Assembly (NCBI GenBank): GCA_030533445.1
Contig: CM060080.1
Coordinates: forward strand, 40,531,880-40,595,879
Direction: 5' to 3'
DNA: 64,000 bases
DNA from: Cyprinodon diabolis
Taxonomy: Eukaryota; Chordata; Actinopteri; Cyprinodontiformes; Cyprinodontidae
Numbering within the stretch: the first letter of the stretch is position 1; each line of letters begins with the position of its first letter. A program made the translations under genes and the position numbers. Shown piece by piece: positions 34,332 to 44,510 of the stretch. The notes beneath the pieces were generated by a model. The model saw only the letters and a program-made list of their open reading frames with translations, ran no database searches and was not told where the DNA came from.

Positions 34332-35062
34332 TGTCATGATGGGTCTCTGAGATCAAACCCACATGCAGAACACCACAGGAAACGGGGTAAAAGTTTAACA
34401 GTTTATTTGAGAGAAGCACACAAGAGTATGAATGAGTAGATTCTGGTACTGGTCCGGGACTGGAATCACAGAGTAATCTGCAGAGATGAATAGTTTGGTT
34501 AGCCAGGCAGCGGTGATAACTTGTCAGGGGTTCGACTCTGGTTTGCACCTTGATGAGGTTCAGACTGATCGATGGAGAGAGGGAACCGGTTGGGTCCAGA
34601 GACTGTGGATTCAGCAGAGAGCTCAGCAGCAGCAGCGTCTAGCTTCAGACTCACGAGGTTCAGACCTTGAGTTGATTTCCTAGTCCTTCCTTGAGAACTA
34701 GCTGGGGAATTCAGACTGATAGTCTTCAGGTTTGGCTTCCTTGGGCAGGCAGGCAGGTTTCCAAGCACAAGCTCCTCCAGAGCTACAGACTTCAGTCGGA
34801 CTTTCCTGTGAGCAGAGAAGACAGAGGCTGGTGAGAATCTGGTTACTCTCTAGAGTAGACAGAGATTCTCAAAGTTAACAGAGGCTCAGGTTCCGCTAAC
34901 CAAAACTGGTCAACACTCCGGCGCCGAAGACAGGTCTGGCTGCTGCTTATGTAGGAGGTCTCCTGATGGGCTGATGATCCTCAGGTGTGCTGGAGGCTCC
35001 CAGCCCGGGAGACCCACAGCGCTCTCTGCTGGAGACAGATGGCAGATCTCCAGATCCCAACA
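34332..35062 (-). mobile_element. Solo LTR of the chromovirus family, atcaa duplication
   Basis: This 731 bp LTR begins tgtcatgatggg and ends cagatcccaaca. It aligns along its length with the LTRs of the full element at 53598-59027 (cccacatgcagaacacc, gttcagactgatcg, gggaaccggttgggtcc, gaggttcagaccttgag, aaaactggtcaacactcc). The pentamer atcaa flanks both sides (34327-34331 and 35063-35067). On the minus strand it has an AATAAA-type signal (opposite gtttatttg) and a TATA-like region near 34945. It is inserted in the TTAA element. Confidence 0.92.
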
Positions 35063-35242
35063 ATCAAGGGCCCAATGTAAAAAAAAAAAGAGGGCGTTCG
35101 CCTTTAATTTACTTTTAGAGCCACCATAACCATGAAACTATAACTGTCACTTAATATTATGCAAGCAGCATTATGCTCTGGGATTTTCTTTTTTGTTTAG
35201 AGAGACCTGAGGAATAACATTTACTGGATTATATTTGCAGCA

Positions 35243-35515
35243 GATGCCAGTTGAGGTGGCTTGGGCATCTGTTTAGGATGCCTCCTGGACGCCTCCCTGG
35301 TGAGGTGTTCCGGGCACGTCCCACAGGGGGGAGGCTCCGGGGAAGACCCAGGACTCGCTGGAGAGACTATGTTTCTCGGCTGGCCTGGGAACGTCTTGGG
35401 GTTCCTCCTGAAGAGCTGGAAGAAGTGGCTGGGGAGAGGGAAGTCTGGGCCTCCCTTCTTAAGCTGCTGCCCCCGCGACCCGAACCCGGATAAGCGGAGG
35501 AAGATGGATGGATGG
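35243..35515 (+). mobile_element. Rex3-like RTE LINE, 5'-truncated, 12 bp duplication
   Basis: The element ends in gatggatggatgg, the GATG-type tail I associate with Rex3. The 12-mer atatttgcagca is present immediately before (35231-35242) and after (35516-35527). Only the last 270 bp of the LINE were inserted, which is typical of 5' truncation during target-primed reverse transcription. Confidence 0.85.
35245..35493 (+). pseudogene. RTE/Rex3 ORF2 C-terminus
   Basis: The open frame, truncated at its start, reads LRWLGHLFRMPPGRLPGEVF, then RLRGRPRTRWRDYVSRLAWE, GVPPEELEEVAGEREVWASL and ends LLPPRPEPG. This is the basic C-terminal tail of an RTE-type ORF2 protein, downstream of RT. The frame is free of stops up to the natural terminator at 35491-35493. 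Without RT or endonuclease it is inactive. The preserved frame and matching duplication suggest the insertion is not very old. Confidence 0.8.
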
Positions 35516-35683
35516 ATATTTGCAGCACAGTGTTCTTTTTTTTTTTGTTTTTTTTTCCATCTAGTTCAAAATAACTCCCTGAGAGTAAAGCTAGATCTGT
35601 GCAAATATCTCACTAGACCACAGAATTACAAATGAAAGAAAATCTCATATATTTGGAGAACATTTTCATATCACAACGGCTAA

Positions 35684-35905
35684 GTATTGGGGGAGTGGCG
35701 GCCTAGTCGTTAGGGCATAGGGCTTTGAATCCTGAGTTTGATCCCCCACTCCCACAGACTGCCACTCTGGGTCCCTGAGCAAGACCCTTAACCCCACACT
35801 GCTCCTCGGGCGCCTCACAATGGCAGCCCAATGCTCCCCATGGAGATGGGTCAAATGCAGAGAAGTAATTTCCCTCTTGGATTATTAGAGTATATAAAAT
35901 AAGAA
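35684..35905 (+). mobile_element. tRNA-derived SINE
   Basis: A tRNA-like head holds an A-box region (gtggcggcctagtcgttag, from about 35696) and a B-box at 35736-35744 (gtttgatcc, one mismatch to the consensus). It is followed by gggtccctgagcaagaccc, ggcgcctcacaatggcagcc and ggagatgggtcaaatgcag, a body I recall from a common teleost SINE. Transcription would be by RNA polymerase III from the internal boxes. No clean target duplication was found, so the 3' end is approximate. Confidence 0.75.
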
Positions 35906-37584
35906 AAATAAAATAAAAAAAGCTATTAAAGTCATGATGTATGATACTAATAAACCCCTGTAATTGAAAGGCAATTTCTAAGGTTGTGTACACAATGCAA
36001 ATGGGTCCCTTTTTCACTTTAGTTTGTCTTACAGCTGAATTTTGCAGGACATATGCCACACATTTGTCTCTAAGTTGGTACTTCTACAAATTTAAGGTAA
36101 AAGCTATTCAAATGTCAAAGCATATGTGAATACAATTTTTTTTATTTATTTTTTTTACTTCGGCATGTTTTATGAGGGAAATTTTGAAGGATGGTTCCTA
36201 AGAAAAAACCTCGACATTAAATACATTTTCCCTCACAAGGCCAAATGGTATTTAAAAGGCTGAGCCATCCAAGTAGTGCACCGCTAATTCTTACTGCTAA
36301 ATCAAAACTCAAACCTCGTTTTTCAAGAGAAAGCTTTATCATTGGGCGTTTTCTTTCTTTATAGCCCTCACATTTTCTTTTAAAAGACTAGTAAAGGTTT
36401 TTGTGTGAATGTATGCAATATACTTATTTTTTTTCATGTTCCTGTATGCATGGAAGACATATCTTGGTGCTGTGTTTGACATCTTTCAAATAATCCTTGT
36501 TAAAGCTCCTGGACTCATGTAACCATGGATATCAGAATTACTTTTGGTTTCTGTGGTTCTCACGTCAGGCTTCGTCAGTCTGGAAATGACGTGTCACACA
36601 CATCATTACCATGACAACTAATGTCTTCTGATGCAAACGTGACTCTCCTTAGAAGCCAAAACCATTCAATGGTGTGCAGGCATTTAGATTTTTTTTCTGA
36701 AAATATCAGCAAATGATGCTGCATGACACGATTGATGTGGATGATCACATCCCTTCATGAATTTAAGCAGACTATGATGCAGCTAAAAAGCAGTATCAAG
36801 ATGAATATGTGTTAGCAGATGATGGATGAAGCTTTCACAGCTTTCTGATCTATTTTTGTTTTTTCCTTCTCAACCTGCTAGAATCATGCAAATTCTGCCT
36901 TAAAATCCTTCCAGTGATCTGCTTAAGAATAATAAAAAATAATTGCAACTGGACCCATTATGGCGGTTTCACAGCACTATCTCTCTTTTTCTGGAGGCAT
37001 ATCAAGACAATGAGGAATAAAAAAAATTATCCTTATACGACAGGTGCTGCCTCCTGAAAACACACTCCACCTTAAACAAACAAAGGCTTATTCTCTGCTT
37101 ATTTTTAAACTGATGATTTACAGGCACCACTAGTTACCCTGTTTGTACATGTGTTCTTAGAAGATTAAAGGAAAAAAGATGTGCCTCATTTATTGCAATC
37201 ATATAAAAATGAATATACATAAATAAGGTGCGGTGGCCTTATTTGTTGACATTGTTTTTTTCTCCCTTCCTGCAGGTAATTATGGTAAGTCTGACCTCCA
37301 GTAGAACTGCCACAAAAAAAAAACAAACAACTTAAATTAAAAATAGTTTTCTACCTGACATCTTCGAAAAGAAAATACAACAATAAGAAAGCATTTCCCA
37401 TTTCCTGTTTCATTACATTCAAACAAATAATGGCAGCTAAGAACTCAGCAATCAGTAAAAAGCAGTCAGTAAAAAAAACAGCAATCCAGCCTTTCTTGCA
37501 GCACTGAATGTATTACATAATTTGATATCAACTAAATAATCTAAATAATTGATCATTAATATTCTATTAAAAAATCTTGTTAAA
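35906..37584. other. AT-rich stretch without recognised features
   Basis: No gene, RNA or bounded repeat seen; contains T-rich tracts near 36140 and 36430. Confidence 0.3.
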
Positions 37585-38000
37585 ATTATTCAATTCCTTT
37601 TATTTATATAGTGCCAATTCAAAATACAAGTCATGTCAAGGCATTTTACAGAGACAATACTGTCAGATGGGTTAGGAAGACCAGTTGTTTGCATCCAGTG
37701 ATTTACTTGCAAGACATGCTCCACCTGGGTCAGCCTGCAGCACCAATTTTTGCTTGCATTTTGGTATTGACTCATCAGCAATCCCTTACATCGAGCATGC
37801 ATGGAGCGACAGTGGAGAGGAAAACTCCCTTTTAACAGGAAGAAACCTCTAGCAGAACCAGGCTCAGTAGGAGCAGCAATCTGCCGAGGTCAAATAGGGT
37901 TCAATGGTTAACTACCTCTACGGGGAGCAGCACTACACTGAAACAGGCTAAGCTCCAATATACTGTATATGAACAGAGATGTCAATGGCAGCACCACAGC
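37585..38000 (-). mobile_element. L2-like LINE 3' tail, diverged
   Basis: The stretch aligns with the 3' untranslated region of LINE B (28440-28890): tttatttatatagtgcc against tttatttatatagcgcc, gcgacagtggagaggaaaa, aggaagaaacctctagcaga and gcagcaccacagctgat. It carries no coding part. The match ends at about 38000, where an LTR-like sequence begins. Confidence 0.75.
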
Positions 38001-38711
38001 TGATAATTCAACTCAAAGGGCCCACATGCAGAATACACTCGGAGAAAAAACAGGTCTTGTTTCAAAGGTTTATTAAACAAAGCTGAAACTCAGGATCATA
38101 GGACTAATCAGCTGATAGAGCTCGAGCGGGAGCGCCGAACCAGGGAACCGGATCAGTCTAAAGGAGAAGGAAAAATGTTTAATCCTTGAGGCGAAGACTA
38201 AGTGGGGAAAATACAGAGAGACGTAAGCCTACCACAGAGCGCAGACAACCCGACCGGGAAGGAATGCTGTGTGGACTCAGCTCTTGCCTGATGATGGTGA
38301 CAGTCGTCCGGGAGACCAGAGAGCGGGGAAAGGAGTGGGTCCGAGCAGTATCGGGGAATCTGGGGATCCAGAACAGCGGGGGGAACCAGGAGATCTGCGG
38401 GTGGGAGCCTTGTGTCCAGGGCCGGGGAAACTGACTCTGAGGGAACCAGAGGAACCCGGGAGACAACCGGGGGGGGGGCGGAGGCACAAGTGGAGTACAA
38501 GAGGTAACCCAGGAGACACAGAGAAGCTGGCTTAGAATGCGAGCAAGGTAAGCAGACGTGAGGCCGCGACCGATTTGGCATACTAACAACGGTAACACTC
38601 TGGCGTCCTCCCGCTGTCCGTGTGCTGTTAATATAGTGCAGGGCCGGTGCTGCTGAACTACCTGCAGGTGTGCGTGCCCCGCCGCGCGGCCCTGCCAGCT
38701 GAGTTCTGACA
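38001..38711 (-). mobile_element. Probable solo LTR, GC-rich family
   Basis: It begins tgataattcaactcaaagg, then cccacatgcagaatacac and aggtttattaaac (poly(A)-signal-like on the minus strand), as in the other minus-strand LTRs. It ends ttaatatagtgcaggg ... ctgagttctgaca, with a TATA-like element near 38630. The TG...CA ends fit an LTR, but the flanks (acagc and gttac) do not match, so either the start is misplaced or a flank was lost. Long frames in its GC-rich middle are chance. Confidence 0.55.
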
Positions 38712-41700
38712 GTTACATTTTATCTGATTTTTGCATGTCTAAGTAATCCACATGAATTCTACTTTGAACAGCAGCCCTTCCTTATCCCAAAATACAGTAG
38801 CCCCTTCCATTTCATCTAGGACAGTGGTCACACCCCCTAGCCCAGTTAACACTGAACCCATTGTCTCTGATCAGCGGTGATGAGAGGCAGAACAATCATA
38901 TAACTTGAGATGATACAATCTTTTAACACCTATTTATAACGTTTTAATTGTGACAAAGGAGGACTTTTACCGTGCTGAGAAAAATACACATTTTTTCTTG
39001 ATAATTTTACCAACCATAACTTGTGGCCTTCCTTAGTTAAGAACAAGCCTGCCTTAAGTTGTGCTTTTAAAGTATAAAAGCCTGTGAAGCTCTGCTAAAA
39101 GGCCTCAATCTGATGCTTAGCTAACATGGAGATTCCTCTGTAAACAGGCTGGGCCTCTTTTTTTTTCTGGCACCCAAAGTTTTTTCACTTAGAACACAAC
39201 CCCACACCGCTGACATACAGTATGACTTTATGTTCCCAAACCTACTTCAGCCTGGCACCATGAAAGTCATGCTGTCACTAAGCAGGCTTTCCTGTATTCT
39301 ACCTCTTCTTGCTGCTGCTGCTCCTGCTGCCACTCCCTCATCTATGGTAGCTTCTTCTCATCACCCATCTACACTTTATGCTTGATTGCCGGCACTTTCT
39401 GAGTTGGCATATTGTACCAAAAAAGGCTATTAGAGGGAATATGAGACTGGTATTCTCTCCTTTAGTATCATTGCACATTTACAAATACACATGTTAATTG
39501 GGATAACACCACTGCGCCTGTTTCATGATGCAAGTGTTTTTGAAAAGATCATAAATTGGGCAGCTCTCACACAGGTAGAAGTGCATCGCTTTGAAGACAA
39601 TCCTTCTCCTGGGCTTGGAAAATTAACATCAGATAATAACTAAATCATAGCAACTAAATACTAAGTAGTGAGGAAGGATATATTTCATCATATTTATGCA
39701 TATTTAGACAATTGTTATTTATATTTAATTTTCCACCAAACTTTTTCACTACTTATTTCTGGTTGAATGATGTCATTGGATAAACATTGGATATTGATAG
39801 CTCTAAAATGACCACATTCTCATTTTTTCCCCATAAAAATTGGTGTTTTTTTTTATTCCTTGTCTAAGCAAAACACAAAAAACATTAATTTATCATAAAA
39901 ATAAAACATGTTAGCACCACTTTGGTGCTCACTTTAGCTCCCCTTTCAGTGAACACCAGTGTCCCCCTACTTACATGCTTTTAACTAACTAGACACTTGA
40001 TTTAATTTGAATAAAGAGCTGCTACTCCCTCATCACACCACAGGCATGACTTTCTGGACTGGTGTGGACATGTCCTAATCAACTTTGACCTTGAAGGGAC
40101 AGTCGCAACCAATAGTTTTGGCTTTTTCCTGCCTACGTGCTCATTTACTTTAGCCACAGCAAAGTTAATATGAGTTAGTATTAACATATCTTGACATATA
40201 AAGGGTATTAACATAGTATTAACATATCTGTAACCCTTCCGCTTTTTTCCCCTTTCCATTTTCTTTTGCCAATAGTAACTCAGGTAGGTATACACTTCAT
40301 AAATAATGCACTAATGTGCACTAATGTCCATGTGCACTATCTAACTACCTTAAGTGCACTTTGGCACTTGCATTCTCAACAAAATAAAAGCATTCAATAA
40401 ATATACATTTGGGCTAATTTTTGGAAAATACGCCTATGAGCCTATGATTTTTTTTACACTTTTGGGTTGAGTAACTGTAGGTCCGTCAGTCAAAACTCAT
40501 AGAATTTCACCTCCAACTTTCACCAAAAAGTTACACCCTTGCATCACACCATCACTGGGTTGGACAGGTGATGCAACTTGATATTTGGTGGGGTCTTTCA
40601 TCTTAGGTATTACCTCCACAGGTTATATTTTAGGAGAGTTTCTGTGTGTCTATGTACAGGATAACTTGAAAAGTTATGGACACTTTATCAGAGGTGTCTT
40701 TCATGCCAAGAAATAATTCATTAAATGTTTGGGATGATCCAGATCATTCTCTGGATACAGGATTTTTTTTAAAGATTGTCTTATTTTATGAGATAAGGGA
40801 TATTTGGCGGGAACAAACAGTTCCCTACTAAACCAGAGGGTGGCAGCAGGGACTATTGACAGCCTCATAATCGGACTCAAAGAGTCGGGAGGTATTTTAC
40901 TGAAGACAAAAATACAAGAAAAGGGAACATTGTTGGTTTGGATCAATTAAAAACTTATGAATTGAGTTTATGGATGCTTGATGCCAAGGAACATTTTATT
41001 TAAATTTGGCAATATTCTAGATTGTCCACGAATATAATAAATTCATGCTATTGCTGTACAAAGTCTTGTCATTTATATTAAGGTCAACAAAGGAAAAATA
41101 AATGCTTACTAAGTGTTTCAAATAAAGACATCTGCTGGCAGTGTCTCTCATCTCTGACCACATAAAGCTCAGAAATATGGTTCCTGGGAGGAAAGAGGAA
41201 GATAAGCTCCCACACTGTCAGCCAGTATTAATCCTAGACTTTATCATCCCAAATAAAGTGAAGTCCTCTTTACTGCATAATCTTTATAAAGAGCAAAAAA
41301 GGCAAAGGTGCAAAGATGAAGGAAAAGAGGTGAGAGGAAGCTTTCCTTAAATTATATTGATTTAATTCATGTGTTCAAATATTAAGTATTACTCCCAGAT
41401 TTCAGAATTTTAAATATGCATTTAGTTAATATGGTTTCCTATTTGTACCCATATATTCAAGGGGATCCATGAAGATTTAACACATGGGCCATTTGTGCAA
41501 CCCATCAGGTCTACAAATATTTCTGTCTGAAACCAAATAAATGTGCTCTTAGGAACATTTCTCTTCCTTATTTCCAGCTCTGTCCGCCTCTTGCTGGCAC
41601 AACATCCATCTTCTGATTTGTATGGGGAGGCTGGCATCAGCAGAGAGGGATGAGCACTGGTGTGTGGGATGAGCTGTGTGAGGAATACCACACTGAACCA

Positions 41701-42331
41701 TGTCAGTCAGGCTAAAACTGAGATCACTGGCATGTCAAACAACCACATCTAGGGAATTTAAATCCATAAATGCATCTGTATTGGAAGCTTATGCTTGGTA
41801 TGGACCGCTACCTGAAACTTTTGAAAGGCAGTTTCTTCATACAGCAATAATCTGATATAATTTATATTGCAAGGGATGTTTTTACTAGTGGTGGGATGTG
41901 AATTTTTAGTTGAGTAAATTACAGGGTTTGTATTTAATAAATCAAAATTATTCACATTTTAATTGAAAACCATATTTTGACTAAATAACCCTTTTTCTCC
42001 TCAATTATTAAATATATAATCACATACGGATAACAACATCCACTTTAAATTCACACATTTAGGTTATTCAACCATCAGATAGGTTGAATTATATGATAAT
42101 ATATATTTTTTCTTAAAACCCTTGATATTTTATGTGATTTCTTTGAACAACACATTTTATCAAATTTTGAACATTCAATGTACATTAGTTATAGAACAAT
42201 TCCTTCCATTTAATATCTTACTAAACTATAATTAGCAAAAAGGCATACAATATTACCTGTAAAGGAAGATAAAGTTTCATTTTTAATAATGAAAGAAAAG
42301 AGATAAATGTATAAATCATTACCTTTAAGAT
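38712..42331. other. AT-rich stretch without recognised features
   Basis: No gene or bounded repeat could be supported. Frames up to 97 codons (for instance at 40002-40295, minus) lack recognisable motifs. Confidence 0.3.
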
Positions 42332-42379
42332 CTTAACAATTCAATATGTAGTATTATTACTACATATTGAATTGTTAAG
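42332..42379. repeat. Perfect 22 bp inverted repeat with 4 nt loop
   Basis: The arm 42332-42353 (starts cttaacaattcaatatg) is exactly reverse-complemented in 42358-42379, with loop ttat. A transcript would form a 22 bp hairpin. There is no sign of a longer precursor stem, so a microRNA is not supported. Confidence 0.95.
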
Positions 42380-42659
42380 ACATATAAAAAATTATTACTA
42401 CTGCCGCTACATATTGTATTCTCGTTAGGTCAGTTACTCACATAAATGTTCCTGGTCCAAGTTCCTTTCTAACTGCCACCCCTGTTCGGATATATAGACC
42501 TTATCATGGCGACGCACTTCCATAGCTTAGATTGCCATAAATCCTTAAGGTATCCGGATCGAGCCATAGTTTTTAAGCTTGAATACCCCCAGTGGACCAA
42601 CTACTGTGATGTCACCTGTGCTTTAGATTTACGGGACTGAAAAGGCTCTGGCAACAATG

Positions 42660-43385
42660 TGTCATGATAGGTTTAAGGTTTCTAACCCACATGCAGAACA
42701 CACAGACTCAGGGAAAAAGTTCAACAGTTTATTGAACAAGGCACAATAATAAATGTACAGATCCAGGGGGTTATCAGATCCAGGATTGGTCACGACTGGG
42801 TTTACTGCAGAGAGGTTTGAGAGAGTAGTTAGCTGAGGTCCAGGTAATTTGCAAGATGAGTGAGTGCAGGTTTGTACCTTATCTGAAGTTTGAGCAGAGC
42901 GGACCAGGACCAGGTCCAGAGGCTGTCGGTATGCAGAGGGCTTGGCGGAGGCTGAGCTTGGCTAGAGAGTTTACAGGGACAGGTTTGAGTTTCTCTTACA
43001 GATTCTTCTGGGAGCGGGCAGGCAGGTCTTTGGCAGGTTTGATTCTCCAGAGTTCTTCAGAGATCAGACTGACAGATTTCCAACAGGGAAACTCTTCCAG
43101 ATTTTCAGGTTTCAGGCAGGTTTAACCTGGGAAGCAGAGAGGACAAAAACAGATTAGGTTCAGGGTCAGGTTTTCTGAAAGTCAGAGATTCAGACAGGCA
43201 GGTTGGCTCAGGCTTGCTAACCATAACTGGCAAAACACTCTGGCGTCGGAGTGTAGCTCTCCGCCTCCATATGCACGGGTCTCCTGATGAGCAAACGAGC
43301 CGCAGGTGGTGAAGTCAGCTCCAGCTCCAGGAGACCTAGAACGCCCTCTGGTGGAGAAAGGTGGACAGACCTCCAGTTCCCAACA
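42660..43385 (-). mobile_element. Solo LTR, diverged member of the chromovirus family, caatg duplication
   Basis: This 726 bp LTR starts tgtcatgatagg and ends ccagttcccaaca. The order of blocks matches the LTRs at 34332 and 53598 (cccacatgcagaacac, gttcaacagtttattgaac, ggcaggcaggt, tctcctgatgag, ggagacctagaacgccctct). The sequence between blocks is much more diverged, indicating a separate subfamily. The pentamer caatg flanks both sides (42655-42659 and 43386-43390). Confidence 0.9.
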
Positions 43386-43492
43386 CAATGCAAAAGCAGC
43401 CTAGCTGTTCACATTCAGGAAGTTAGCATGGACAGCTCTTTTAGTCTTTTAGCCGCAGTGCATCAACGTTATTTGATGCTTTTTTCTGCCAG

Positions 43493-43511
43493 ATATATAT
43501 ATATATATATA
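43493..43511. repeat. Short (AT)n microsatellite
   Basis: About nine AT units in unannotated sequence. Confidence 0.85.
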
Positions 43512-43748
43512 ATCAATGTTATGACATGTGCCCTTAGTAATCAAAAAGAATCCACAATAAGGTCATACTTCTTCCACTTATTTGATTTAGGAGATACATA
43601 TGCTTGTGATGAGTGGAGATAAACTACCCACGCAGACCATGTGTGTCTTTTCATTAATGCACCACACGTCATAACTTTAAGCGGATTCCAGAAAAAAACG
43701 CTCGTTCTTTGAAAGAACCAAAGAGGGAGAGGTGGACGTTGCTGCTAC

Positions 43749-44505
43749 AGTCATGAACCGGGACAGTGGGACCCAGTATTCAAGGTTAGACAGTCAGTAG
43801 GAAAGTTCAAAACGTTTATTAAATAAAGACATAAACAAACTGAAACTAAAGTGGAGCTGCTAGGATCTGCAGCTCACGGATGCTGCAGGAGGGGGGCGGG
43901 TGCGTATCAGCCGATGGGCTGACAGCTGACGTGGCACGCATCACCCGGAGTGTCCCCGGTGCAGCAGTCCCAGAGGACATGCAGGAAGCTGATCCAGGCC
44001 AGGGATTCAAAAAAGGCAGGAACAGACAGAACAGGCAGGATCAAGGCTTCCAGAGATCCTAGAGCTCCCAGGCAGGTTCAAAGTCCAGAATCGTGGCCAG
44101 GACACGCACAGGAGCAGACAGGATCAGGTGCAGACGGACAGGCTCAGTGCAAGAGGGTAGCAGAAATGGTCTCCTCCTTGGAGCCAGGCTTACTAGGATA
44201 AAAACTGATCCACCCCGCATATAGAGCCAAAAACCCTGAGGACTCAGCAGGGGAGGAACAGTGGACGAGCCGGGGACGAAACAGACACAAAACCCTCTTT
44301 CCTCTGGCTGGCAGGATCCAGGACATGAACCTTAGAATAAACAGAACTGAACAGAAAACAACATCTAATGATCTGGCCATGGAACTGAGCCCAATATCAG
44401 GGCAACTGGAAAGTGGATGAGATGAGTGATAATTAGGAGGTGGAAAGAGTTAAGCTGGTGAACGGCATGAGTAATTAAGGCCAGCTATTACAGCAGTTCA
44501 TGACA
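43749..44505 (-). mobile_element. Solo LTR, third family, gctac duplication
   Basis: The LTR runs from agtcatgaaccggg (first base changed from the usual T) to cagttcatgaca. The pentamer gctac is on both sides (43744-43748 and 44506-44510). It shares blocks with the LTR at 48948 (aggaaagttcaaaacg, atgctgcaggaggggggcgg, tggtctcctccttggagcc, ataaaaactgatcc). The minus strand carries AATAAA opposite tttattaaat. No internal sequence remains. Confidence 0.9.
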
Positions 44506-44510
44506 GCTAC

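Larger units (their letters stand above)
33530..35103. mobile_element. Kolobok-like TTAA element split by two LTR insertions
   Basis: The left end (33530, aggggaacgcc...) and right end (...ggcgttcgcct, 35103) are inverted repeats. Both sides are flanked by TTAA (33526-33529 and 35104-35107). Inner inverted segments also pair: acattgggcccttgat near 33550 with atcaagggcccaatgt near 35063, and aaggcacaaactaaa near 33685 with tttagtttgtgcctt near 34285. TTAA duplication with AGGG-type ends fits Kolobok rather than piggyBac. Removing the two LTRs leaves a foldback element of roughly 400 bp without transposase. Confidence 0.8.

Noticed and set aside
38179..38598. Frames of 80-139 codons on both strands
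   Set aside because: GC-rich LTR sequence with open frames in five overlapping registers; no protein motif.
42332..42379. MicroRNA precursor
   Set aside because: The stem is only 22 bp with a 4 nt loop and perfect pairing, unlike a normal animal precursor.
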